Positions 38,292 through 47,548 of a stretch of DNA of 49,588 nucleotides are shown here, piece by piece. A program made the translations under genes and the position numbers. The stretch comes from Colwellia sp. (GTDB lineage: Bacteria > Pseudomonadota > Gammaproteobacteria > Enterobacterales > Alteromonadaceae): the NCBI GenBank assembly GCA_029938115.1, contig JAPYOP010000004.1, forward strand, positions 1 through 49,588, in the 5' to 3' direction. The first letter of the stretch is position 1. Each line of letters starts with the position of its first letter. The notes under the pieces were generated by a model. That model was not told the origin of the DNA, did not search any database, and saw nothing but the letters and a program-made list of their open reading frames with translations.

Positions 38292-39551
38292 TTAATACAG
38301 CAGGTATGGCTTTCTTAATACTTTAAATTCAGTTAAGTTTTTTCTCCAACTTAACTGAATTTCTTGCGCAGTTTTACCCGCCACAATTGCCTTTCTTAAT
38401 TTGTCGGTACCACTGAGTTTATCCATAAAATTTGCACGAGTGAAAAATTCAACATTTTGTGCTTTAAATGCATTATGCCACTCAATAATAAAACTTAAAT
38501 CTAATCCGCGTACTTGACTGTTTCGTAAGTCTTGCCCTACTAAATTTTTATCCATCAGTTTAGGTTTAGACGCGGCTCCTGGAGTTGAAACTGGCATAAA
38601 AGTAAATTGACCAATTGAAATTTTGTTATGCCCGATCACTTGAAATGGAAAATCAGTACCTCGCCCAATGCTAACAGGTGTCGCTTCAAAAAAACCTAGT
38701 GAAGGATATAAATTAATAGCGACATCATTAGGCAAATTGGGACTTGGCTTTACTGGAAGTGAATAAGATTGTGTTCGCTGATAGTTTTTTAAACTAACCA
38801 CTTTTAAATCAAGTGGTTTTCGAACGTTAAGCCATTTTTCACCTTTAAACATCAATGCCAACTCAGCAACAGTCATACCATGAACTAATGGTATTTTGTG
38901 CATACCAACAAAGGACGTAAATTCCGGCTCTAAAATAGGTCCATCAACAAACGCGCCGTTCGGGTTTGGTCTATCAAAAACAATGAAGGAAATACCTGCA
39001 TCAGCAGCGGCTTCCATCATATAATGCATAGAGCTGATGTAGGTGTAAAAGCGAACCCCTACGTCTTGAATATCAAAAATAATTATGTCTAGGTTTTCCA
39101 TCACATCTATTGATGGTTTACGGTTTTTTCCATATATAGAAACAAGTGGCACACCTGTTTTTATATCGATACTAGAGCTAAATTTTTCACCTGCATCATA
39201 GTCACCTCGAAAGCCATGCTCAGGTGCAAAAATAGTCTTTACATTAATATCATTCTTAATAAGTACATCAACTAAATGCTTATTACCAACCACTGATGTT
39301 TGATTAACAACTAAACCAACACGCTTGTTTTGCAATAGTGGTAAATAATACGGCGTTTGTTCTGCGCCAACAATTACTGCATTTGTTGGCATCGACTTTG
39401 TTGGCATCGACTTTGTTGGCATCGACTTTGTTGATATCACTTCAAGTGCGATTTTATTAGTATTTTCTATAGGAGTGCAAGAAAACAACAACAAACCAGT
39501 TAGCATAGCTAGAGCACTGTTAACTAACAACTTTATTAAAAATGAATGCAT
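38292..39551 (-). CDS. namZ: DUF1343/NamZ-type exo-beta-N-acetylmuramidase lipoprotein
   Basis: A 419-residue lipoprotein. The signal ends in the lipobox LFSC (about Cys25). After a short linker built from three 5-residue repeats, a DUF1343 domain carries the characteristic IFAPEHGFRGDYDAGE, DIIIFDIQDVGVRFYTYISSM and FDRPNPN. B. subtilis NamZ (YbbC) of this family removes non-reducing terminal MurNAc from glycan fragments. I start at ATG 39551; the longer frame upstream overlaps murQ and would put 28 residues before the signal peptide. It lies 43 bases after murQ in one operon. Confidence 0.86.
   Translation of the reverse strand: MHSFLIKLLVNSALAMLTGLLLFSCTPIENTNKIALEVISTKSMPTKSMPTKSMPTNAVIVGAEQTPYYLPLLQNKRVGLVVNQTSVVGNKHLVDVLIKNDINVKTIFAPEHGFRGDYDAGEKFSSSIDIKTGVPLVSIYGKNRKPSIDVMENLDIIIFDIQDVGVRFYTYISSMHYMMEAAADAGISFIVFDRPNPNGAFVDGPILEPEFTSFVGMHKIPLVHGMTVAELALMFKGEKWLNVRKPLDLKVVSLKNYQRTQSYSLPVKPSPNLPNDVAINLYPSLGFFEATPVSIGRGTDFPFQVIGHNKISIGQFTFMPVSTPGAASKPKLMDKNLVGQDLRNSQVRGLDLSFIIEWHNAFKAQNVEFFTRANFMDKLSGTDKLRKAIVAGKTAQEIQLSWRKNLTEFKVLRKPYLLY
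39385..39429. repeat. three perfect 15-bp tandem repeats inside namZ
   Basis: GTTGGCATCGACTTT occurs three times without spacing at 39385-39399, 39400-39414 and 39415-39429. On the coding strand it encodes a repeated TKSMP/SMPTK pentapeptide just after the lipidated cysteine. The copy number can change in steps of five residues without breaking the frame. Confidence 0.95.
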
Positions 39552-39594
39552 AATAAATACTTTTAAGTAGGGACGTACATATATGGCTTTATAA

Positions 39595-40536
39595 TTAATT
39601 TTCAGTCTGTTCAACCGCTTTTCGTAAAAAGCCATTATTTTTTACTAGCGAGGCCCTTGCTTGATCAATACTTAAGTCTGTTAATATCATTAATGTCGCA
39701 AGTTTGGCGTTGTTTTCTGCTTGCTCTAACGCTTGTTTGGCACTGTCATAATCACAGTCTGTCGCTTGCATCACAATTCGTACTGCGCGGGCATATAATT
39801 TTTCATTGCTAGCACTTACATCGATCATTAAGTTTTTATAACTTTTACCTGAACGGATCATGCTGGCAGTACTGAGCATATTTAATATGAGTTTTTGTGC
39901 GGTACCAGACTTCATTCGTGTTGAACCTGTTAGCGCTTCAGCACCAACCATCGCACAGAGATTAATATCATTGGCCTGATCAAATTTTTCATTATAACTA
40001 CAACTAACACCTACTACCGTTGCCCCTACGGATTTCCCATAATTCATAGCTGAAATAACATAAGGTGTACGACCACTAGCGGCAATTCCTATTAAAACAT
40101 CTTTGGCAGACAAATTTGCCGCTTTTAAATCTTCAATAGCGAATTCTTCGCTGTCTTCAGCACCTTCAACAGCCTTCTTAATGGCCTGTTCACCACCGGC
40201 AATAATGCCTACAACTTGCTTATCTGAAACACTGAAAGTGGGGGGACATTCTGCCGCATCTAAAACACCCAAACGACCGCTAGTGCCAGCCCCTATATAT
40301 ATTAGTCGTCCGCCTTTTTCGAAAGCCTCAACAATTTTATCAACCGCTTTAGCAACGTTTGGAATAATGTCTTTAACAACACTTGCTACTTTTTGATCTT
40401 CAGTATTAATTTTTTCCAAAATACCTTTAGAGTCAAGTAAGTCAATGTCGAGAGTGTCTTGATTTTGTCCTTCAGTAGAAATTTTATTCAGCTCATCTAT
40501 TAATCGAGACTGTTTATTCACCAACGATGTATTCAT
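39595..40536 (-). CDS. murQ: N-acetylmuramic acid 6-phosphate etherase
   Basis: A 313-residue SIS-domain enzyme that cleaves the lactyl ether of MurNAc-6-P to give GlcNAc-6-P and D-lactate. The family motif [23 protein letters not shown] is intact, as are [11 protein letters not shown] and [13 protein letters not shown]. coli MurQ is 298 residues. I start at ATG 40536 ([16 protein letters not shown]), which has AAAGG upstream; a GTG 36 bases earlier gives an unlikely extension. First gene of the murQ-namZ operon, divergent from alr. Confidence 0.95.
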   Translation of the reverse strand: MNTSLVNKQSRLIDELNKISTEGQNQDTLDIDLLDSKGILEKINTEDQKVASVVKDIIPNVAKAVDKIVEAFEKGGRLIYIGAGTSGRLGVLDAAECPPTFSVSDKQVVGIIAGGEQAIKKAVEGAEDSEEFAIEDLKAANLSAKDVLIGIAASGRTPYVISAMNYGKSVGATVVGVSCSYNEKFDQANDINLCAMVGAEALTGSTRMKSGTAQKLILNMLSTASMIRSGKSYKNLMIDVSASNEKLYARAVRIVMQATDCDYDSAKQALEQAENNAKLATLMILTDLSIDQARASLVKNNGFLRKAVEQTEN

Positions 40537-40706
40537 ACATAACCTTTCAATTAGTGCTAATCCGGTGCACACAATTTCAAAAAAACCATTGCGAAATATA
40601 TTATTCCAAAAGACATATAAACAAAGAATTTAAATAATAGTTACTGCAACAAATCTATAAACTCAGAAACATGATACACTGAAAGTCAGTATTGTGCTTC
40701 TCGTAA

Positions 40707-40732
40707 ATGAATTACTCTAATGAATTACTCTA
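40707..40732. repeat. two 13-bp tandem repeats abutting the alr start codon
   Basis: ATGAATTACTCTA occurs at 40707-40719 and 40720-40732, followed by a third partial copy that begins with the alr ATG at 40733. Because 13 is not a multiple of 3, the three ATGs lie in three different frames. The first two open short frames (8 and 6 codons) that stop on or just after the alr start. Confidence 0.9.
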
Positions 40733-41818
40733 ATGAATAATCACTCAAGAAAAACCTGTGCAATTATTAATTTACCTTCATTAATAAGTAATTATTTATG
40801 TCTTGACAACTTAGCACCGCAGAGTAAAACCATTGCTGTTATCAAAGCAAATGCCTATGGTCATGGCGCTGTAGAAATAGCTAAAGCATTAAGTCAACAT
40901 GTGCCAGCTTTTGCAGTTGCATTTATTGATGAGGCATTAATATTACGTGATGCAGGCATTACCCAGCCTATTCTAATTCTGGAAGGCGCCTTATCTCCAG
41001 AAGACTTTGCACACGCATTAAAGCAGAACTTTTGGTTAATGTTACATAATTCTGAGCAATTAAATTGGTTGAGCAAACAGACTAAAACTTATTCAGGGCA
41101 ATTGTGGCTTAAAGTTGATACCGGTATGAATCGTTTAGGCATAATGCCAAACGAGGTGAATGATATATTAGCTAAATTATCCCATAAATATCGACAAAAC
41201 TTAGTGCTTTGTACGCACTTCTCGAATGCAGAAGAATTGAAAAACCCCAAAACATTATTACAAATAAAGCAGTTGGAACAAGTAAACCAAGAATACCAAT
41301 ATAAAAAAAGCTTAGCTAATTCTGCCGGTATTATTAACTGGCCTGAGAGTCATAGTGATTTTAATAGACTTGGTATTGCTTTGTACGGTACAACACCTGT
41401 AGTCGCTAAAAACCTGTCGATTAAACTAGCTCCGGTGATGACTTTGCAATCAACCGTTATTGGTTTAAGGAAATTAACCACTGGAGAAGCTGTTGGCTAT
41501 GGTGAAACATGGCAAGCAAAACGTCCATCCGTTATTGCAACAATAGCGATAGGTTATGCTGATGGTTATCCTCGAAATGCCAAAACAGGTACACCTGTTT
41601 TTATCAAAGGACATTTGGCTCCACTTGCTGGACGAGTTTCTATGGATATGATCACCATTGATGTCACCGATATTACGCAGGTAAAACTAGGTGATGTAGT
41701 CGAACTGTGGGGTGAAAACATTGCAATTGAAACAGTAGCTGAGCATATGGACACTATTAATTATGAATTATTAACAAGAGTGTCTACACGAGTTCCTAAG
41801 ATTTATATTTATAAATAA
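40733..41818 (+). CDS. alr: alanine racemase
   Basis: A 361-residue PLP enzyme interconverting L- and D-alanine. The PLP lysine is Lys38 in AVIKANAYGHG. The barrel carries VDTGMNRLGI and LGIALYGTTP, and the second domain GYGETWQAK and IAIGYADGYPR with the catalytic tyrosine. Homology begins at residue 9 (CAIINLPSLISNYL), which supports the ATG at 40733 although no clear ribosome site is present. Its place beside murQ suggests either supply of D-Ala for wall synthesis or conversion of D-Ala recovered from stem peptides. Confidence 0.95.
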   Translation: MNNHSRKTCAIINLPSLISNYLCLDNLAPQSKTIAVIKANAYGHGAVEIAKALSQHVPAFAVAFIDEALILRDAGITQPILILEGALSPEDFAHALKQNFWLMLHNSEQLNWLSKQTKTYSGQLWLKVDTGMNRLGIMPNEVNDILAKLSHKYRQNLVLCTHFSNAEELKNPKTLLQIKQLEQVNQEYQYKKSLANSAGIINWPESHSDFNRLGIALYGTTPVVAKNLSIKLAPVMTLQSTVIGLRKLTTGEAVGYGETWQAKRPSVIATIAIGYADGYPRNAKTGTPVFIKGHLAPLAGRVSMDMITIDVTDITQVKLGDVVELWGENIAIETVAEHMDTINYELLTRVSTRVPKIYIYK

Positions 41819-41852
41819 AAGCTTTATCAATTAATTATAATTGATAAAGCTT
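41819..41852. terminator. perfect 14-bp hairpin between convergent alr and the DUF3313 gene
   Basis: AAGCTTTATCAATT (41819-41832) and AATTGATAAAGCTT (41839-41852) with a 6-base loop lie directly after the alr stop and 17 bases from the end of the opposing gene. The T-tract is weak in both directions. It probably acts as a shared bidirectional terminator. Confidence 0.6.
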
Positions 41853-41869
41853 AGAGAGAGTCAAAACAT

Positions 41870-42547
41870 TTATTTCGCTTGAGTTTGATCGTATTTTGTT
41901 CTTAGTGTCTGAGCCCACTTTCTAAAAGTACGTTTCGCATCCGCAGTATTACTTATTCTAGTAGCCCATTTAGCGTATGAACGGTCACCAACAACTTCAG
42001 TATCTACTATTCTTGCTAAAATTTCGCCACTAACGCCATCAAACAATTCCAAATACAACGTTGCTTGACCAGCCTCTGATACATAAGTTTTACTGCGTCC
42101 AGCTGATTGTACGTCTGGAGCATTAACATCTAAGTTTATAATTGCTGGCTTTATTATTAGCGTGCCCGTTCCTGCTTTATCAACTAAGGGATTATCACCG
42201 GTTCGAGAAAATTCTTCTTTAAATACTTCATCAAATAATTTCGCAACGCCTAACTTAATTTTAAGTACATCTTCATCTTTGATTCGAGTTGACAAAGTGG
42301 CTTGATCGCGATTGTAATCACGCTGCCAATTCTTTTTGAAAGCAACTTGGCTAGGTAATATTTGAACCTTGGTATATTCACCAAAGTTAACACCTTCTTT
42401 TTTATATGCAATTGTAGAGCGTTTTGACACTTCAAGTTTCATACCTTCAGGTGAAACTTGTGGCGCTTCTTTTACCGATTGACATCCTGCAGTAAAAGCG
42501 AGAACAGCAATAATGGCACTTATTTTAAAATAGTATTGTTTTGTCAT
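41870..42547 (-). CDS. DUF3313-like lipoprotein
   Basis: A 225-residue lipoprotein with lipobox TAGC (Cys22). The mature part has the pattern KVQILPSQVAFKKNW, VAKLFDEVFKEEFSRTG and LYLELFDGVSGEILARIVD, which resembles DUF3313 and related outer-membrane lipoproteins of unknown function. AAGGAAG lies before the ATG. It lies 85 bases downstream of queE on the same strand. A 12-bp direct repeat (TTTATTAACTTA, 42562-42585) occupies its leader. Confidence 0.75.
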   Translation of the reverse strand: MTKQYYFKISAIIAVLAFTAGCQSVKEAPQVSPEGMKLEVSKRSTIAYKKEGVNFGEYTKVQILPSQVAFKKNWQRDYNRDQATLSTRIKDEDVLKIKLGVAKLFDEVFKEEFSRTGDNPLVDKAGTGTLIIKPAIINLDVNAPDVQSAGRSKTYVSEAGQATLYLELFDGVSGEILARIVDTEVVGDRSYAKWATRISNTADAKRTFRKWAQTLRTKYDQTQAK

Positions 42548-42632
42548 TTTTCTTCCTTGTTTTTATTAACTTATTTATTAACTTAGTCAGACCAGTCTAT
42601 CAAAATTATTATTTCAAAGTAAAAGCTAATTT

Positions 42633-43325
42633 TTACTCTATACCAAGATATTTATGAACTTGCACCGATAATCGCCAGTTATTAGCAATGCAGGTTTCAA
42701 TAGCCAGTTCAGTTGCTCGCGCTTTTTGACTGATTGGTTGTAAATATACCGGGGTATTTTCAATGTTATGCTCAAGTAAAAGCCTTTTGAGATCGTCAAC
42801 ATGTTGCTCTGTTGCTACAGGGTGCTTAATTTCATCGGCACGTTTCATCGCACTATTAAGAATTAGGTAACCACCGCGCATATTTATTTTAGGTGAAACA
42901 GTAACCCAGCATTTGCTAGAAACATTAATTTCAAAGGTTCCAGAAGTTTCTACTTGTGTACTGTAACCTAATTCATCAAAAGCACTGCACAATGCGGTTA
43001 AATCAACCATGCATGGCTCTCCACCAGTAATAACAATGTGCTTTGCTTGATAACCTCGCTCGGTAATTAATGCCAGAATTTGTTCAACAGAGAAACTCGC
43101 CCACAGGGGTGTTTCTTGTGACTTAGCTAGCATGACCTCTTTAGTAACTTTGTCACTAAGTTCTACTTCCCAAGTATGTTTGGTATCACACCAAGAGCAA
43201 GCGACAGGACAACCTTGTAAACGAATAAATATTGATGGCTGACCAGTAAATGATCCCTCACCTTGTATGGTTTCAAATAGTTCGTTTATTTTATATATGT
43301 AGATAATATCTGAGCTAGTTTTCAC
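42633..43325 (-). CDS. queE: 7-carboxy-7-deazaguanine synthase
   Basis: A 230-residue radical-SAM enzyme that turns CPH4 into CDG in the queuosine/7-deazaguanine pathway. The cluster motif CPVACSWC (Cys39, Cys43, Cys46) follows ELFETIQGEGSFTGQPSIFIR. VITGGEP and a C-terminal region ending VQVHKYLGIE complete the family pattern. The start is GTG at 43325, which places about 11 residues before the conserved YKINE. It is divergent from queC across 80 bases, so the two pathway genes probably share control. Confidence 0.95.
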   Translation of the reverse strand: MKTSSDIIYIYKINELFETIQGEGSFTGQPSIFIRLQGCPVACSWCDTKHTWEVELSDKVTKEVMLAKSQETPLWASFSVEQILALITERGYQAKHIVITGGEPCMVDLTALCSAFDELGYSTQVETSGTFEINVSSKCWVTVSPKINMRGGYLILNSAMKRADEIKHPVATEQHVDDLKRLLLEHNIENTPVYLQPISQKARATELAIETCIANNWRLSVQVHKYLGIE

Positions 43326-43405
43326 TTTATGCTTTTGCCTGTAAGGTTAATCAAGTAAAATATACCTCATAGATTATACCCTATTTATTTTTAAGAGACC
43401 TTACA

Positions 43406-44107
43406 ATGACAGAAAAACTATTCAGTGAAAAATCACTCAGTGATAAAAAAGAGGCTGATAAAGTTGTTGTTATCTATTCTGGCGGAATGGATTCATTTAC
43501 CGTACTTAACCGTGCATTAAAAGATGGCAAAGAAGTTTATGCGCTTTCTTTTGATTATGGGCAACGTCATGTAAAAGAGCTGGAGTGTGCTAGCAGTGTA
43601 TGTGCATCTTTGAATGTTAGCCATAAAGTGATAGATATTTCAGCTATCAACCAGTTACTAGCCGGCTCATCTTTAACAGATAACATTGATATTCCAGAAG
43701 GTCATTATGAAGCTGAAAATATGAAATCAACCATAGTACCTAATCGGAATATGATACTGTTATCATTAGCGGTAGCTTACGCAGTTTCGGTAGGTGCTGA
43801 ACAAGTTTATTATGGTGCTCATAGCGGCGATCATGCAATTTACCCTGATTGTCGTCCTGAGTTCGTACAGAAAATGAATGATGTTTGCCAAATTGCTAAC
43901 TATGAAAGCGTTGAAATATTCAGTCCTTATTTAAGTGTAAATAAAACAGCCATTCTAGCTGATGGAATTACTATGGGCTTAGATTATAGCAATACATGGA
44001 CATGCTATAATGGTAGAGAGAAAGCTTGTGGTAAATGTGGAGCATGCCAAGAGCGCATTGAAGCATTTACTGAAAACCAAGTTATCGACCCAATAGAATA
44101 CGAATAA
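43406..44107 (+). CDS. queC: 7-cyano-7-deazaguanine synthase
   Basis: A 233-residue PP-loop ATPase that converts CDG with ammonia to preQ0. The pyrophosphate loop SGGMDS lies at residues 25-30, [10 protein letters not shown] follows, and the zinc-binding cysteines [16 protein letters not shown] are near the C-terminus. AGAGA precedes the ATG. With queE opposite it forms a compact two-gene part of the queuosine pathway; queD and queF are not in the window. Confidence 0.96.
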   Translation: MTEKLFSEKSLSDKKEADKVVVIYSGGMDSFTVLNRALKDGKEVYALSFDYGQRHVKELECASSVCASLNVSHKVIDISAINQLLAGSSLTDNIDIPEGHYEAENMKSTIVPNRNMILLSLAVAYAVSVGAEQVYYGAHSGDHAIYPDCRPEFVQKMNDVCQIANYESVEIFSPYLSVNKTAILADGITMGLDYSNTWTCYNGREKACGKCGACQERIEAFTENQVIDPIEYE

Positions 44108-44131
44108 TAACTAAAAATATTAAGTGACCTA

Positions 44132-45091
44132 ATGACTAAGATACAAAGTAATATAAGTAATATAAGTAATTGGCGCGTTAAAACTTATCAACTGTTAGAA
44201 AGTAAAACTAGCGCCAGCACCTCGGCAAAAGTCATTACTTGGTTATTGATTTTACTTATTATTAGCAACGTTGTTGCTGTCATAGTAGCTTCAGAGCAAG
44301 ACTATTTCCAACCAAATAAAGATGCATTTCTTCTATTTGAGATTATTTCGTTATCACTCTTTTCTTTAGAATATCTACTTAGAGTATGGTGTTGTGTTGA
44401 AGATAAAGAATACCAAAACCTTTCTACTTTTAATGCTCGGGTAAAGTATATTCTGACCCCTATTGCTTTAATCGACTTAGTTGCTGTTTTACCATTTATC
44501 ATCGCAATATTCTTCACTGTAGACCTGCGAACGCTGCGATTAATAAGAGTATTAAGGTTATTGAAATTAACCCATTATTTTAAAGGCTTTAATATTTTTA
44601 TTACGGTTATCGTAAAAGAAACCAAAAGTATTACCGCCGCAATGATGGTCATGGTTTTTTTAATTATAATTGCCGCAAGTTTAATGCACTCCGTTGAAGG
44701 CGCTATTCAGCCAGAAGCGTTTGGTAGCATTATTCATTCATTTTGGTGGGCGGTTGTTACAATGACAACTGTTGGTTATGGCGATGTAGTGCCCGTTACA
44801 GCCCTTGGAAAAGTTATCTCCACTTTTATCATGCTTATTGGTGTAGGTTTAGTAGCACTGCCTGCAGGTATGTTAGCAGCACGTTTTGGTGAAGAGTTAA
44901 GAGAGAGAAAAAAGAATTTAAATGCTCATATAAAAGATGCGTTATCAAATGGTTTCATCGATGTAGAACAATACGGAGCACTAGAAGAGATTGCTGAAAA
45001 ACTCGAGATTGATCCAAAAGAGTTACAAAGAAGCATAACGTTATTAAAGCAAGGACATCATGGAAAAAAATGTCCTCATTGCGGAAAATAA
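44132..45091 (+). CDS. voltage-gated-type potassium channel
   Basis: A 319-residue six-helix ion channel. S1 (about 33-53), S2 (65-86), S3 (105-128), an arginine-bearing S4 (RTLRLIRVLRLLKL, 133-146), S5 (168-188), the selectivity filter TTVGYGD (212-218) and S6 (228-250) are all visible. A cytoplasmic helical tail ends in KKCPHCGK (Cys314, Cys317), half of a zinc ribbon. The opening codons contain 9-bp direct repeats encoding SNISNISN. It follows queC by 24 bases but is functionally unrelated. Confidence 0.9.
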   Translation: MTKIQSNISNISNWRVKTYQLLESKTSASTSAKVITWLLILLIISNVVAVIVASEQDYFQPNKDAFLLFEIISLSLFSLEYLLRVWCCVEDKEYQNLSTFNARVKYILTPIALIDLVAVLPFIIAIFFTVDLRTLRLIRVLRLLKLTHYFKGFNIFITVIVKETKSITAAMMVMVFLIIIAASLMHSVEGAIQPEAFGSIIHSFWWAVVTMTTVGYGDVVPVTALGKVISTFIMLIGVGLVALPAGMLAARFGEELRERKKNLNAHIKDALSNGFIDVEQYGALEEIAEKLEIDPKELQRSITLLKQGHHGKKCPHCGK

Positions 45092-45279
45092 GAAAAACTT
45101 ACTTTGTGAAGATAGTTTTCTTAAAAAATAAAGCACTGAATATTAATAACTTCTAATTAAAAAAAGTGCTATAGAATATTATCTTCCTTGTATTTTATTT
45201 TAAGACAAAATCCATATAACCCTTATCGCAGCTTAGTCTAGACTTAATAAGTGTCCAATGAATTATTAAGGATATTTCT

Positions 45280-45492
45280 ATGAGTACAATTTTCAGATAT
45301 CAAGCTAGATGTTTAAGCCAAATGATTGATGCCAATAATGAAACACAAGCGCATATTTATCTTGAGCAACTATTACTTTTTCCTGTAGATATACAAGATA
45401 AAATAATTGAAGAGATTAGCCATTTAGGTAATTGCAGCAGCGATGCTGTTGCAAGCATTATTGGCCACTACTCCATTATGGATCTAAAATGA
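45280..45492 (+). CDS. small protein of unknown function
   Basis: A 70-residue soluble protein with AAGGA 8 bases before the ATG, so probably real. It is mostly helical, acidic, with two cysteines (Cys11, Cys52) and no membrane segment. The pattern LEQLLLFPVDIQDKIIEEIS suggests amphipathic helices. No family is recognised. It has its own 188-base upstream gap and is convergent with uvrB. Confidence 0.6.
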   Translation: MSTIFRYQARCLSQMIDANNETQAHIYLEQLLLFPVDIQDKIIEEISHLGNCSSDAVASIIGHYSIMDLK

Positions 45493-45539
45493 CACCTTTG
45501 AATAAAAAGTTCTCAAATAGTTAAATTGACCGTTAACAA

Positions 45540-47537
45540 TTATGTGCTTAATTGATGAATTCTTAATTTAGCAATATCATCGCGAATTGCAGCAGCTTGT
45601 TCAAACTCTAAATTTTGTGCGTGGGTGTACATAGTTTTTTCAAGTTGTTCAATTTTATTATCAATCTCTTTTGTGCTTAGTGTTTGATAATTAGCATGTT
45701 GCTCTGCAACCCTATCTAACTCTTTTGATTTACTAAAGTTACCAACCTCCATCACATCGGTAATTTTTCTAATTACCCCTCTAGGTGTAATATTATTATC
45801 AAGATTATATTGATGCTGTTTTTCTCTACGGCGATCAGTTTCATCAATAGCTTTACGCATAGATTTTGTTATTTTATCGCCATAAAGAATCGCTCTACCA
45901 TTAATATTACGAGCAGCTCTACCAATAGTTTGAATTAAAGAACGCTCTGAACGCAAAAAGCCCTCTTTATCAGCATCTAAGATGGCAACAAGTGAGACTT
46001 CAGGCATATCTAAGCCTTCACGCAATAAGTTAATTCCAATTAACACATCAAATTTACCTAGGCGAAAATCTCGAATAATCTCAACTCGCTCAACCGTATC
46101 AACATCAGAATGCAAATAACGGGCTTTAATGCCATGATCATATAAATAATCGGTTAAATCTTCGGCCATGCGTTTGGTTAGTGTCGTTGCTAAAACACGC
46201 TCATTTAATGGTAATCGTTTATGAATTTCAGATAATAAATCATCAACCTGTGTTTCGACACCACGTACTTCTATTTGTGGGTCTAACAAGCCTGTAGGTC
46301 TGACTACCTGTTCTGCGATGTCACCTGCTGACTTTTCAATTTCGTAATTACTGGGTGTTGCTGAAACATAAATAGTTTGCGGCGATAGAGCTTCAAACTC
46401 TTCAAACTTCATCGGCCTGTTATCAAGGGCAGAAGGCAGACGAAACCCGTATTGAACTAAGTTTTCTTTACGTGACCTATCACCTTTATACATAGCGCCA
46501 ATTTGCGGCACAGTAACATGGGATTCATCAATGATTAGCAATCCGTCATCCGGCAAGTAATCAAACAATGTTGGCGGCGATTCACCGGCTTCACGACCTG
46601 ATAAGTAACGAGAGTAATTTTCAACGCCTGAGCAATATCCCAGCTCAGTCATCATTTCTATATCAAACTGAGTTCGCTGTGTTATTCGTTGTTCTTCAAC
46701 TAAACGGTTATTATCTTTTAGGTATTGAGATCGCTCTTTCAACTCAATTTTAATTTTATCTACCGCCGCCAAAATTTTATCTCGCGGTGTTGCATAATGA
46801 GTTTTAGGATAAACAGTCACACGAGCTAACGTACGTTCAACCTGCCCTGTTAACGGATCGAATTGACTAATACGCTCAATTTCCTCATCAAATAATTCAA
46901 TACGCAAGGCAAGGCGATCTGACTCAGCGGGAAAAATATCAATAACATCACCGCGAACTCTGTAAGTAGCACGGGCAAAAGCAACATCATTACGCTTATA
47001 TTGTAATTCAGCTAAACGTCTTAAAATATCACGCTGATTAATGATGTCACCAACACTAATATGCAGCATCATTTTCAAATAAGAATCAGGGTCACCTAAG
47101 CCATAGATGGCAGATACAGAAGCGATGATAATAACATCACGTCGCTCTAACAGTGCTTTAGTAGCCGACAAGCGCATTTGTTCAATGTGCTCATTAACCG
47201 AAGCATCTTTTTCAATAAAAGTATCTGTGGTGGGTACGTATGCTTCAGGTTGATAATAATCATAATAAGAAACAAAATATTCAACACAGTTACTTGGAAA
47301 AAACTCTTTCATTTCACCATAAAGCTGTGCGGCTAACGTTTTATTAGGCGCTAACATCATGGTAGGACGATTAAGCTTTTCAATAACATTAGCAATAGTG
47401 AATGTTTTACCTGAGCCCGTAACACCTAATAATGTTTGGTGGGCTAAGCCTGACTCTATACCTTCGAGCAATTGCTTGATAGCTGTTGGCTGATCACCAC
47501 TTGGAGTGTAATCAGACTCTAATTTTAGTGCTTTCAT
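45540..47537 (-). CDS. uvrB: excinuclease ABC subunit B
   Basis: A 665-residue nucleotide-excision-repair helicase-like protein that verifies damage and loads UvrC. Walker A GVTGSGKT (38-45), the damage-probing beta-hairpin [18 protein letters not shown], the QTIGRAARN helicase motif VI and the C-terminal UVR domain are present. I use ATG at 47537, which aligns with E. coli UvrB. An alternative TTG at 47552 has a better Shine-Dalgarno (AAGGAG at 8 bases) and overlaps the MATE gene stop. No LexA box (CTGT-N8-ACAG) was seen upstream of this gene or of the MATE gene. Confidence 0.96.
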   Translation of the reverse strand: MKALKLESDYTPSGDQPTAIKQLLEGIESGLAHQTLLGVTGSGKTFTIANVIEKLNRPTMMLAPNKTLAAQLYGEMKEFFPSNCVEYFVSYYDYYQPEAYVPTTDTFIEKDASVNEHIEQMRLSATKALLERRDVIIIASVSAIYGLGDPDSYLKMMLHISVGDIINQRDILRRLAELQYKRNDVAFARATYRVRGDVIDIFPAESDRLALRIELFDEEIERISQFDPLTGQVERTLARVTVYPKTHYATPRDKILAAVDKIKIELKERSQYLKDNNRLVEEQRITQRTQFDIEMMTELGYCSGVENYSRYLSGREAGESPPTLFDYLPDDGLLIIDESHVTVPQIGAMYKGDRSRKENLVQYGFRLPSALDNRPMKFEEFEALSPQTIYVSATPSNYEIEKSAGDIAEQVVRPTGLLDPQIEVRGVETQVDDLLSEIHKRLPLNERVLATTLTKRMAEDLTDYLYDHGIKARYLHSDVDTVERVEIIRDFRLGKFDVLIGINLLREGLDMPEVSLVAILDADKEGFLRSERSLIQTIGRAARNINGRAILYGDKITKSMRKAIDETDRRREKQHQYNLDNNITPRGVIRKITDVMEVGNFSKSKELDRVAEQHANYQTLSTKEIDNKIEQLEKTMYTHAQNLEFEQAAAIRDDIAKLRIHQLST

Positions 47538-47548
47538 GGTTGTTTCTT

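Noticed and set aside
39385..39429. CRISPR-like array
   Set aside because: Repeats are 15 bp, contiguous without spacers, and in frame in a lipoprotein gene.
40537..40572. Upstream GTG start of murQ
   Set aside because: Adds twelve residues without homology; ATG at 40536 has AAAGG upstream and begins a normal MurQ N-terminus.
43326..43405. preQ1 riboswitch between queE and queC
   Set aside because: The gap is only 80 bases and lacks a recognisable preQ1-I or preQ1-II pattern; a simple divergent promoter region is more likely.
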